A stretch of DNA of 64,000 bases from Anaerolineae bacterium (lineage in GTDB: Bacteria; Chloroflexota; Anaerolineae; 4572-78; J111). The translations under genes were made by a program, and so were the position numbers. Under the pieces are notes generated by a model that did not search any database, had not been told where the DNA came from, and saw only the letters and a list, made by a program, of their open reading frames with translations. Positions within the stretch are counted from its first letter, which is position 1. The number at the start of each line of letters is the position of its first letter. Below are positions 8,536-16,459 of the stretch, in pieces. The stretch covers positions 1 to 64,000 of the forward strand of contig JAJVIM010000014.1 of assembly GCA_022071955.1 (NCBI GenBank). Reading direction: 5' to 3'.

Positions 8536-9281
8536 GCCAGCACCTGCGCCAGATGCACGCATTTGGTTGGTTGGCCCTGCCGGTGCAACCCGGCGTTGAT
8601 GTGCATCAGGCACGAAACATCGCAGCCCACAATCCGGTCTGCCGCCGAGCCATCAACATCGGCCAGTTTGTTGGCCAGCATATCCTGCGAAATAGCCGGC
8701 ATTTTTACGCTGAACAACCCGCCAAAACCGCAACACTGCTCCTCGCGGGGCATGGCCACCACTTCTGCGCCGGCTACGTTCGCCAGCAGCGTGCGCGGCT
8801 GGCGGCTGATCCCCAGCCCGCGGGTGAGGTGGCAGGAGGGATGATAGGCCAGTTTGCCTTCAAAGGCCGCGCCAACGTTAGTAACGCCCAGCACATCCAC
8901 CAAAAACTGGCTGAACTCGTAGGTCAGCGCGGCTACCCGGCGAGCGCGCTGCTGCCAGTCCGGCTCGTCGGCAAACAAATCCGGGTAGTGGTGGATCAGC
9001 ATATCGGCGCACGAGCCGGATGGCACCACAATGGGCGAGTCGTCCTGCTCCAGAATTTTGAGGGTGTATTTGGCCATCTGGCGGGCATCATCCCAGAAAC
9101 CGCCGTTAAACGCCGGCTGACCGCAGCAGGTTTGGCCCGCCGGCACCGTCACGTTAATTCCGAGCCGCTCCAGCACCGTGACCACGGCCTCGCCCACCTC
9201 CGGCGACAGGTGATCAACCAGGCAGGTAACAAACAGGCGAATACGGCTGGGGCGAAGGGTCTGGGTTGGGTTGTCGGTCAT
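8520..9281 (-). CDS. lutA: LutA-type lactate utilization protein (CCG domain)
   Basis: 253 aa with two cysteine-rich CCG domains (TCCGQPAFNGG near residue 55 and CCGFGGLFSVK near residue 190) that bind an unusual iron-sulfur cluster, as in LutA/GlcF/HdrB proteins. It is the putative catalytic or electron-transfer part of LutABC L-lactate dehydrogenase. ATG 9281 has GGAG 8 nt upstream. The final residues GNSE and the stop lie in a heptamer array. Confidence 0.93.
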   Translation of the reverse strand: MTDNPTQTLRPSRIRLFVTCLVDHLSPEVGEAVVTVLERLGINVTVPAGQTCCGQPAFNGGFWDDARQMAKYTLKILEQDDSPIVVPSGSCADMLIHHYPDLFADEPDWQQRARRVAALTYEFSQFLVDVLGVTNVGAAFEGKLAYHPSCHLTRGLGISRQPRTLLANVAGAEVVAMPREEQCCGFGGLFSVKMPAISQDMLANKLADVDGSAADRIVGCDVSCLMHINAGLHRQGQPTKCVHLAQVLAGNSE

Positions 9282-9303
9282 TGAGTTGCTCCGCTTTTTG
9301 ATA

Positions 9304-9366
9304 TGTGTGCGTGTTACGTGGTGCGTAAATACTCAACGGAACACGCAATACGCAACACGAAAGCCA
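9304..9366. repeat. Heptamer array, glcF-lutA junction
   Basis: Units such as ACGCAAT and ACGCAAC on the right and GCGTGTT on the left run in 7-bp phase. The two halves are imperfect inverted repeats of each other. Confidence 0.8.
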
Positions 9367-9385
9367 ACGCGGTTGCCGTTACAAA

Positions 9386-10849
9386 TTATTTGCGCCCTTT
9401 TCTCAGCAGCAGCCGCAACGTTAGCCCGGCCAGCGCCACCACCGCCGCGCCCAGCGCCACCCGTTTGCGGCGAGCGGCAGTTTGGGCGCGAATCGCCGCC
9501 ACATCGATGATTTGGCTGGTGCGATAGCGGCCATCGTTGCGATAGGCGGCATCCAGAATTTCAACAATATGCATCACTTTGGCCGGTTGGCCGCGCTCTT
9601 TGAGGCCGGCTTCAAGCTGGATCATACAGCCGGTGTTGGCCGAAGCGATGACCGTAGCCCCGGTCGCCAGGGCGTTGTCCAGTTTATCGGTTTGCAGCCG
9701 CGTGGCCATTTCGGGCTGCATAATATTGTACGTGCCGGCGCTGCCGCAGCACATCGCCGATTCGGCCATCTCGACCAGTTCCAAACCGGGAATGGCCGCC
9801 AGCACCTGCCGCGGCTGGCCGGTTACTTTTTGACCGTGGGCCAGGTGGCACGGCTCCTGATAGGTTACTCGCCACGGCAGCGGCGCGGTGGCCGGCGCCG
9901 GCCCCAATTCGGCCAGCAGTTCGGTGATGTCGCGGGCTTTGGCCACAAACTTTTCGGCCCGCTCGGCGTAAACGGGATCATCTTTGAGCAGGTGGGCGTA
10001 CTCTTTTAAGTGATGGCTACAGCCGGCGGCGTTAACAACCACCACATCGGGGTTGGCCGCTTCCAGCGCCTCGATATTTTGCCGGGCCAGCACCCGCGCC
10101 TGTTCAAAATCGCCGCCGTGGGCGTGGAGCGCGCCGCAGCACTGCTGGCCCGGCGGCAGCACCACCTGGCAGCCGTTGGCTTGCAGGGTGTTAATGGTGG
10201 CCTCGTGAACGTGGGCAAAGGCCACGCTCTGCACACAGCCGGTTAACAGCGCCACTCGTTTGGGCCGCGCCGAGGCCGAAGTTGGCGTGTACTGCTGGCC
10301 GCCCGCCAGCAAAAATTGATTGTTGACCACGGGCAGCAGTTTTTCGCTCCCGGCCAGCCCCAGCAACTTCAGCAGACCAAGCTGTCGCACTACAAATTGC
10401 AGCCCGCTTTTTTGGTACAGCCACATACTGCGGGCGAACAACCAGAATAGGGTTAAATTGACAAACAGCAGCCGGAACACCGCCCGCTCAATGAGGCGGC
10501 GCAGTGGGCCGGCCGGTTTGGCCGCTTTGGCCTGCGCCCGGCCGGCTTCGAGCAGGTGGCCGTACTGCACCCCGCTGGGGCACACCGCCTGGCAGGCCAA
10601 ACAGCCCAAACATTCGTCCATCTGGTGCAAAAAACCGGGCGCATCCACGGCAATGCGCCCTTCGGCCACACCGCGAATCAGGGCGATGCGCCCGCGCGGC
10701 GACGACGGCTCGCGGCCCAGCCGGGTGTAGGTGGGGCAGCTTTCCAGGCATAAGCCGCAGCGCACGCAGGTGTTGAGTAAATCATCGCCGGGTTTTTCAA
10801 CCCCGGCCAGATCGAGGAATCCCTGAAAATCGAATGTTTTGATGGTCAT
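9386..10849 (-). CDS. glcF: GlcF-like glycolate/lactate oxidase iron-sulfur subunit with C-terminal membrane helix
   Basis: 487 aa. Two 4Fe-4S motifs lie near the N-terminus (CVRCGLCLESCP and CLGCLACQAVCP), followed by two CCG domains (CCGALHAHGG and CCGSAGTYN). It should accept electrons from the FAD subunit encoded just upstream. ATG 10849 is chosen; an in-frame GTG lies 15 nt upstream inside the array. A hydrophobic helix at the extreme C-terminus, between arginine/lysine clusters, is unusual for GlcF and suggests anchoring to the membrane near the quinone pool. Confidence 0.9.
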   Translation of the reverse strand: MTIKTFDFQGFLDLAGVEKPGDDLLNTCVRCGLCLESCPTYTRLGREPSSPRGRIALIRGVAEGRIAVDAPGFLHQMDECLGCLACQAVCPSGVQYGHLLEAGRAQAKAAKPAGPLRRLIERAVFRLLFVNLTLFWLFARSMWLYQKSGLQFVVRQLGLLKLLGLAGSEKLLPVVNNQFLLAGGQQYTPTSASARPKRVALLTGCVQSVAFAHVHEATINTLQANGCQVVLPPGQQCCGALHAHGGDFEQARVLARQNIEALEAANPDVVVVNAAGCSHHLKEYAHLLKDDPVYAERAEKFVAKARDITELLAELGPAPATAPLPWRVTYQEPCHLAHGQKVTGQPRQVLAAIPGLELVEMAESAMCCGSAGTYNIMQPEMATRLQTDKLDNALATGATVIASANTGCMIQLEAGLKERGQPAKVMHIVEILDAAYRNDGRYRTSQIIDVAAIRAQTAARRKRVALGAAVVALAGLTLRLLLRKGRK

Positions 10850-10863
10850 AAATACTCGCTTCA

Positions 10864-10932
10864 CAGGAGTCAGGGTTCAGGAGTCAGAAAGAAAATTCTT
10901 CTGATTCCTGACTCCCGACTCCTGATTCCTGC
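10864..10932. repeat. Heptamer array as inverted arms, glcDE-glcF junction
   Basis: The left arm (10864-10889) has AGGAGTC-like units and the right arm (10899-10924) has CTGATTC/CTGACTC units, all in 7-bp phase. The arms pair over 26 nt with four mismatches around a 9-nt loop. It fills the gap between the two genes. Confidence 0.85.
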
Positions 10933-13689
10933 CTATACCAGATACCGTCCCGCGTTCAGCATTTGCTGCGGGTCAAAAGCGCGCCGAATTTGCTGCATCA
11001 GGCCGAGGGCGTTGGGCGGCTGGCCCCACACCGCCAGGTTTTGCCTGACCTCCGGCGCGGCGGCAGCCACCACCGTTTGCGGCCAGCGAGCCAGCAGGCG
11101 CGGGTGCAGCCCGGCCAGCCGCTCCGCCAGCGAAACCCCAGCGGCGGACAACCGCAGCCAGATAACCCCGCTGGCAGCATCGGCCAGCGACGATACGGCC
11201 AGCCCGGACTCCCCGGCCAGCGCATCGAGCTGAGCCAGCGCCGCCGCCACCTGAGACGAAGCAACGTTCAGCCGCAGCAGCGCAGCATCGGGATTAATGT
11301 TAGCCAGTTGGGCAAAATCGGTCAACACGGGCCAATGTTCGGCCAGCGCCGGCGCGTCCCATTCGGCCACCGATTCCGCTCCGGCGGCAGCGGCCCACGC
11401 GCCGGTGTCGCGCAGTTGGCGGGCCACGGCTTCGGCCCGGCCATCAAAACGCAGCAGCAGCCAGTGCAACTCACCAGCGAGCCGTAACTCGCCGGCCAGT
11501 TGGCCGGCAAACAGCGCCACCGCGGCCGGCTGCAACCGCGACGCGAGCAGCCGCTCGATGACCTGGCCGGCGCGCTCCCGGCTGGCAAAACCGGCCAGCA
11601 ACGCGCCGCTGTCTTCCGGCCGGGGGAACAGCTTAAAATTAACCTGGGTAATGAGGCCGAGCGTGCCCAGCGCGCCGTATTGCAGCCGCGCCAGATCGTA
11701 ACCGGCCACATTTTTAACCACCAACCCACCGCGCCGCGCGACCCGCCCGTCGGGGCGGACAAATTGCAGCCCCAGCAGCAAATCGCGGGCGGTGCCGTAG
11801 GCCAACCGCCGCAAGCCGGCGGCCAGCGGCCCGGCAGCCACAATCCCGCCGAGCGTGGTTTGCCCGGCCAGCGGCGCATCGAGCGGCAGCATTTGGCCGG
11901 CCTGCCCCAGCGCCGCGTTGGCCGCCGCCAGCGAACAGCCGGCCTGAAACGCAGCGGTCAAATCAGACGGGTAGTGTTCCAAAATTTGGTTTAATCGGGT
12001 CAGGCTGATGACCAAATCTGCGGGATTGGCCGGGTTGCCCAGTAGCCGCCGCGAGCCGCCGCCCTGCGGTGTTACGGCCAGCCGGTATTCGCCGGCCAGC
12101 CGCAGCAGCGCCGAAACCTCTTCCACCGAGCCGGGGCTGGCGACAAGCCTCCCATCGGCCTGCACATTTTTCGCGCCGACAACGGCCTCAAGTTGATTTA
12201 CGATTTTCCCAGCGGGAGGCTTCGCACTGGATTTACGATTTTGGGTTTTGGGTTGGCCATTGCCAGAGAATTCCTGATTCCTGCCCCCTGATTCCTGACC
12301 CCTGACAAACGACTTGGGGAAAACTTTACCGGGATTGAGCCGGCCCGTGGGGTTGAAACAGGCTTTTAAATCGGCCATCGCGTCCAGATCAGACTGATTG
12401 TACAGGTTGGCCAGGTAGGCCTGCTTTTCTGTGCCGATGCCGTGTTCGCCGGAAACAGTGCCGCCGGCATCAAGGCAGGCCCGCATAATTTCATCGGCGG
12501 CCTGGCGGGCGCGGGCGAGCGCGTCGGGATCGCGCCGGTCAAACAAAATGGTCGGGTGGATATTGCCATCACCGGCGTGGAAAAAGTTGCCAATGGGCAG
12601 GTTGTACTTGTGAGCAGTCCGCTCAACAAAGGCCATCACCTGCGGCAATTTGTGGCGCGGCACCACGCCATCTTCCAAAAAGTAGTTGGGCGCAATCCGG
12701 CCCATCGCCCCGAGCGCGCTTTTGCGGCCGGTCCACAGCGCGGCCCGCTCGGCGGCGGAGGTAGCGCGGCGCACCTCGGCGGCGTGATGCTCGCGGCAAA
12801 TCGCCTCGATTTTGGCCATTGTCGCGTCGAGGCCGTCGGCCAGTCCCTCGACCTCAATGAGCAGCACCCCGGCGGCGTTGGCCGGATAGCCGGCGTATAC
12901 CGCCGCTTCCACAGCCCGGCAGACCATGCCGTCCATCATTTCCATAGCCGTGGGCACAATGCCGTGGGCGATGATGTCGCTGACGGCGGCGGAGGCATCC
13001 TCCACACTGGTTTCAAAAACCACCAGCAGGGTGCGCACCGCTTCTGGTTGGGGCTGCAATTGGGCGGTAATTTCGGTGACAATGCCCAGCGTGCCTTCGG
13101 AGCCAACCAGCACGCCGGTTAAATCGTAGCCGGGGCTGTCGGCCAGCGGCCCGCCCGTTTCGATGACGTTGCCATCGGGCAAAACCACGGTCAACCCCAG
13201 CACGTGGTTGGCGGTAACGCCGTAGGCCAGGCAGTGCGGCCCGCCGGCGTTGGAGTTAACGTTGCCGCCAATCGTGCTTGATTTGCCGCTGCCGGGATCG
13301 GGCGCGTAACTGTAGCCGCCTCTGGCTGCGGCGCTGACCAGCTCTAAATTGATGACGCCCGCTTCCACCTGCGCCCGCCGGTTGCGAAAATCGATGGTTT
13401 TGATGACTTTCATGCGGGTCAGCACCAGCAGGATGCCGCCTTGCAGCGGGACCGCACCGCCAGACAACCCGGTACCGGCCCCCCGCGCAACCAGCGGCAG
13501 ATTGTGCGCGGCGGCCAGCCGGACAATCTGGCTGACCTGCGCGGTGGTTTGCGGCAGCACCACCACATCGGGTGCATGCGTCTCAAAAGAGGCATCGTAC
13601 TCGTATACCAGCACATCTTCGGGCCGGGATAACACGCTATCGGCGCCAACAATGCGGCTCAATTCCAGAATGAGGTGGTTACGGTTCAT
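10933..13689 (-). CDS. GlcD-GlcE fusion: FAD-linked glycolate/lactate oxidase
   Basis: 918 aa. Residues 1 to about 460 are GlcD: an FAD-binding PCMH domain (ARGAGTGLSGGA and DPGSGKSSTIGGN regions) and the FAD-oxidase C-terminal domain ending at NPGKVFP, with HAGDGNIHP and GEHGIG motifs. Residues about 495-918 are GlcE: a second FAD-binding domain (TPQGGGSRRLLG). These are separate subunits in E. coli. The roughly 35-residue linker is encoded by a heptamer repeat array like those between the other genes of this operon. ATG 13689 follows GAGG. It oxidises a 2-hydroxy acid, D-lactate or glycolate, and passes electrons to GlcF. Confidence 0.9.
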   Translation of the reverse strand: MNRNHLILELSRIVGADSVLSRPEDVLVYEYDASFETHAPDVVVLPQTTAQVSQIVRLAAAHNLPLVARGAGTGLSGGAVPLQGGILLVLTRMKVIKTIDFRNRRAQVEAGVINLELVSAAARGGYSYAPDPGSGKSSTIGGNVNSNAGGPHCLAYGVTANHVLGLTVVLPDGNVIETGGPLADSPGYDLTGVLVGSEGTLGIVTEITAQLQPQPEAVRTLLVVFETSVEDASAAVSDIIAHGIVPTAMEMMDGMVCRAVEAAVYAGYPANAAGVLLIEVEGLADGLDATMAKIEAICREHHAAEVRRATSAAERAALWTGRKSALGAMGRIAPNYFLEDGVVPRHKLPQVMAFVERTAHKYNLPIGNFFHAGDGNIHPTILFDRRDPDALARARQAADEIMRACLDAGGTVSGEHGIGTEKQAYLANLYNQSDLDAMADLKACFNPTGRLNPGKVFPKSFVRGQESGGRNQEFSGNGQPKTQNRKSSAKPPAGKIVNQLEAVVGAKNVQADGRLVASPGSVEEVSALLRLAGEYRLAVTPQGGGSRRLLGNPANPADLVISLTRLNQILEHYPSDLTAAFQAGCSLAAANAALGQAGQMLPLDAPLAGQTTLGGIVAAGPLAAGLRRLAYGTARDLLLGLQFVRPDGRVARRGGLVVKNVAGYDLARLQYGALGTLGLITQVNFKLFPRPEDSGALLAGFASRERAGQVIERLLASRLQPAAVALFAGQLAGELRLAGELHWLLLRFDGRAEAVARQLRDTGAWAAAAGAESVAEWDAPALAEHWPVLTDFAQLANINPDAALLRLNVASSQVAAALAQLDALAGESGLAVSSLADAASGVIWLRLSAAGVSLAERLAGLHPRLLARWPQTVVAAAAPEVRQNLAVWGQPPNALGLMQQIRRAFDPQQMLNAGRYLV
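12192..12310. repeat. In-frame heptamer array at the GlcD-GlcE joint
   Basis: CTGATTC/CTGACCC-type units (about 12270-12307) and GATTTTG/GGTTTTG units (about 12236-12257) in 7-bp phase are translated in frame as the interdomain linker, residues about 464-500. The unit type matches the array at 10864-10932. Confidence 0.8.
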
Positions 13690-13765
13690 CGTCAAACCTC
13701 GGCCAGTTTTGCTACGGGGCCAGCAGATTGTACTCTAAGAAATGGTGATTATCAAGTGTTCTTTG

Positions 13766-13806
13766 AAAAAGATGGCGGGCCGGGAGTGCAGATAAACTCC
13801 CGGCCC
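13766..13806 (-). terminator. Hairpin after the lactate permease gene
   Basis: A perfect 11-bp stem (13796-13806 with 13777-13787) is followed on the minus strand by CGCCATC and then TTTTT. The spacing of the T-run is long, so it may be a partial terminator that lowers expression of the downstream glc/lut genes. Confidence 0.55.
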
Positions 13807-13823
13807 AGCCGCAGAGAGGGAAG

Positions 13824-15551
13824 TTACTTGCCGGCCAGCATATGCTGGGTCACGGCCAGGTCGTTAACAGGGTCAGAAACTCCCAACACGTAGATAGCGA
13901 TCAGCCCAAAAAGGCCAACCATCGCCACGTAATAAAGGGTGGGCAGGATGGTTTTGCGCAGGGTGCTGCCTTCCTGGCCCAACAGCCCCACCGTGGCCGA
14001 CGCCGCCACCACATTATGAATGGCGATCATATTGCCGGCAGCCGCGCCAACGGCTTGCAAGGCCACCACCAGCGCCCCGGAGATGAATAGTTTTTCGGCC
14101 ACGCCGTGCTGAAACAGGCTGAACATCAGGTTGCTAACCGTGTTGCTGCCGGCAATAAACGCGCCCAGCGCGCCAATGGTAGGGGCAAAGAAAGGCCAGA
14201 TGCCGCCAACATTCACGGCTACCCACTCGGCCATGGCCACGGGCATACTCGACAGGCCCAGCTCGTTGGTGCCGGAGTTGATGTAAATGCGCACCATCGG
14301 CACGGTGAAGATGAGCACAAAGCCCGCGCCCAAAATTACTTTGCTCGACTCCGAGACGGCGGCTTTCATTTCGCCCCAGGTCATGCGGTGCAAAAAGTAG
14401 GTTATCGCTACCACCGCTATAAAAATGGCAAACGGCAGGTAAAAAGGTGTACTGGAGGCGCTGATGCCGGTACCCAGAATGTCGCTCCAGCTAATTTTAG
14501 CCAGCTTCAGCCAGCCGCCAAACGGCAGTTGCGACAACCGGGTCAGTACCAGCAGCAGGGCCACCAGCACATAAGGCACCCAGGCCAGCCAGGTTGACAT
14601 TGCCTGTTTGCCGGTCAGCGAATCGAGTTTGATTTCCAGTTTGCCCATCCAGTCGGCGCTCCACTCGGAAGCGGGGGCAAAATCCCAGGTATCTTTTGGT
14701 ACCAAAAAGCCTTTGCTGGCCGCAAACGTAACCACAGCCAGCCCCACCAGCGCCCCCAGCAATGAGGGAAATTCCGGCCCCAAAAAGACGCCGGTCAGCA
14801 GGTAGGGCACGGTAAAGGCCAATCCGCCAAAAATGGCAAACGGAATGATCGACAGACCTTCGGTCCAGGATTTGTTTTTGCCAAAGAAGCGAGTCATCAT
14901 CACCACCATCAACAGCGGAATGAGCGTGCCGGTGATGGCGTGAAAAATGGCGCTCTCGGTAGTAATAAGCAGCAGGTAGTCATTAAATGTTAAGCCGGCA
15001 GCCTGCAAATTGGCGACCAGGTCCGGGTTTTCCAGCCCGCCTTTTACCCCCACCAAAATGGGCGTGCCAACCGCGCCAAACGTTACCGGGGTGCTCTGGA
15101 TCATCATACCGATCATTACCGCGGCCATCGCCGGAAAGCCCAGGGCGACCATTAATGGGGCAGCCACGGCAGCCGGAGTGCCAAAGCCGCTGGCCCCTTC
15201 GATGAATGAGCCAAACAGCCAGGCGATAATCACCACCTGCACCCGGCGGTCGGTGCTGATGTTGGAGAAACCGCGCCGGATGGCCGCCACCGCGCCGGAA
15301 TGTTTGAGCGTGTTGAGCAGCAGGATTGCGCCAAAAATAATCAGCAATATATCAAACGTTACAAACAACCCCTGAATGGTTGACGCCAAAATCTGCGTGG
15401 CCGACATTTGCCAGAACCACAGACCAATGGCGGCCGCCACCACGTAAACAATCGGCATGGCGTGTTTGGCCGGCCAGCGTAACCCCACCAATAACACCGC
15501 CGCTGTTACAATTGGCAGTACTGCTAAAAATGCTTGAAACCCGAGACCCAT
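13824..15551 (-). CDS. lctP: L-lactate permease (LctP/LldP family)
   Basis: 575 aa, about 13-14 predicted membrane helices, typical length for the lactate permease family. Family segments include [19 protein letters not shown] near residue 120 and the C-terminal [13 protein letters not shown] and [12 protein letters not shown]. It imports lactate, and possibly glycolate, for the oxidases encoded downstream. ATG 15551 follows AGGAGG with a 7-nt spacer. It sits between the three-gene sensory operon and the oxidase genes, which suggests that the sensor controls it. Confidence 0.95.
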   Translation of the reverse strand: MGLGFQAFLAVLPIVTAAVLLVGLRWPAKHAMPIVYVVAAAIGLWFWQMSATQILASTIQGLFVTFDILLIIFGAILLLNTLKHSGAVAAIRRGFSNISTDRRVQVVIIAWLFGSFIEGASGFGTPAAVAAPLMVALGFPAMAAVMIGMMIQSTPVTFGAVGTPILVGVKGGLENPDLVANLQAAGLTFNDYLLLITTESAIFHAITGTLIPLLMVVMMTRFFGKNKSWTEGLSIIPFAIFGGLAFTVPYLLTGVFLGPEFPSLLGALVGLAVVTFAASKGFLVPKDTWDFAPASEWSADWMGKLEIKLDSLTGKQAMSTWLAWVPYVLVALLLVLTRLSQLPFGGWLKLAKISWSDILGTGISASSTPFYLPFAIFIAVVAITYFLHRMTWGEMKAAVSESSKVILGAGFVLIFTVPMVRIYINSGTNELGLSSMPVAMAEWVAVNVGGIWPFFAPTIGALGAFIAGSNTVSNLMFSLFQHGVAEKLFISGALVVALQAVGAAAGNMIAIHNVVAASATVGLLGQEGSTLRKTILPTLYYVAMVGLFGLIAIYVLGVSDPVNDLAVTQHMLAGK

Positions 15552-15683
15552 TCTGTAACCTCCTTGTTAACTAATACCAGCGAATTTTTACTAGCTATCA
15601 TGAATTCACTTTAACAGAAGGCCAACTATGGCTCAATCGTTCCCGGGGCGGAAAGGGAACGAAAAAAGAGGGGGTTTTGTAGC

Positions 15684-15756
15684 AAAAGAACTACAGAGAA
15701 CTGAGGAACAACCTGATGAGAACGAGAAAAGAACTATTTGTGAAAAAAAGAACGGT
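15684..15756. promoter_or_regulatory. Three direct repeats AAAAGAAC upstream of lctP
   Basis: AAAAGAACTA occurs at 15684 and 15727, and AAAAGAACG at 15746, in the 236-bp gap between lctP and the response-regulator gene. These are candidate binding sites for that regulator. I could not place a convincing lctP core promoter. Confidence 0.4.
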
Positions 15757-15787
15757 TTTTGGTTGAATTGTGGGAAAAATCGAGGGG

Positions 15788-16459
15788 TTACTGCTCCGGG
15801 TTGTTAGCCAACCGCGCGGCCTCGCGGCGGTTGTTAACGTGCAGCTTGGCCAAAATATTGCGCACATGGGATTTAACGGTATAAAGGCTAAGGCTCAGGG
15901 CAGCGGCAATTTCTTTGTCGCTCAACCCTTCGGCAATGAAGCTAAGTACTTCTTGCTCGCGGTTGGTGAGCTGGTCAAACTGCTGCTCGGACGCGTTTTT
16001 TCCGGCCGAACTGCCGGCGGTGGTGCGCCGAAATTCTGACATCACCCGGGCGGCCATCACCGGATTGAGCGCCGCCTCGCCGCGCGCCGCCGCCCGAATC
16101 ATCTCTACCAGTTCACGGGCGCGGATGGTTTTGAGCAAATAGCCCTGCGCCCCATTACGGATGGCCTGAAAAATGTTCTCGTTATCGTCGCGCACGGTCA
16201 AAATGACAATAGCCGTGTTAGGCAGCGCCTGGCTGATCATGCGGGTTGCTTCCAGGCCGTCGGTACCGGCCATGTTGATGTCCATCAAAATGACATTGGG
16301 CTTGAGTTGTTGGGCCATAATAAATGCTTCCAACCCATCGCCGGCTTCGCCGACCACGTCCATATCTGGCTGAGCGCGAATCACGCTGACCATGCCATCA
16401 CGAAACAGGGCATGATCGTCAACCACCATCACCCGAATTGTGCGTTGAGAGGATGCCAT
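15788..16459 (-). CDS. NarL/LuxR-family response regulator
   Basis: 223 aa. The receiver domain (1-125) has the acidic pair Asp14/Asp15, phospho-acceptor Asp60 (ILMDINMAG) and a conserved Lys in the LLK segment. A LuxR-type helix-turn-helix lies at about 155-215 (LTNREQEVLSFIAEGLSDKE). Its ATG shares one base with the TAA stop of the histidine kinase gene, so the two are translationally coupled. It is the output of the sensory operon and likely controls the neighbouring lactate permease and oxidase genes. Confidence 0.95.
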   Translation of the reverse strand: MASSQRTIRVMVVDDHALFRDGMVSVIRAQPDMDVVGEAGDGLEAFIMAQQLKPNVILMDINMAGTDGLEATRMISQALPNTAIVILTVRDDNENIFQAIRNGAQGYLLKTIRARELVEMIRAAARGEAALNPVMAARVMSEFRRTTAGSSAGKNASEQQFDQLTNREQEVLSFIAEGLSDKEIAAALSLSLYTVKSHVRNILAKLHVNNRREAARLANNPEQ

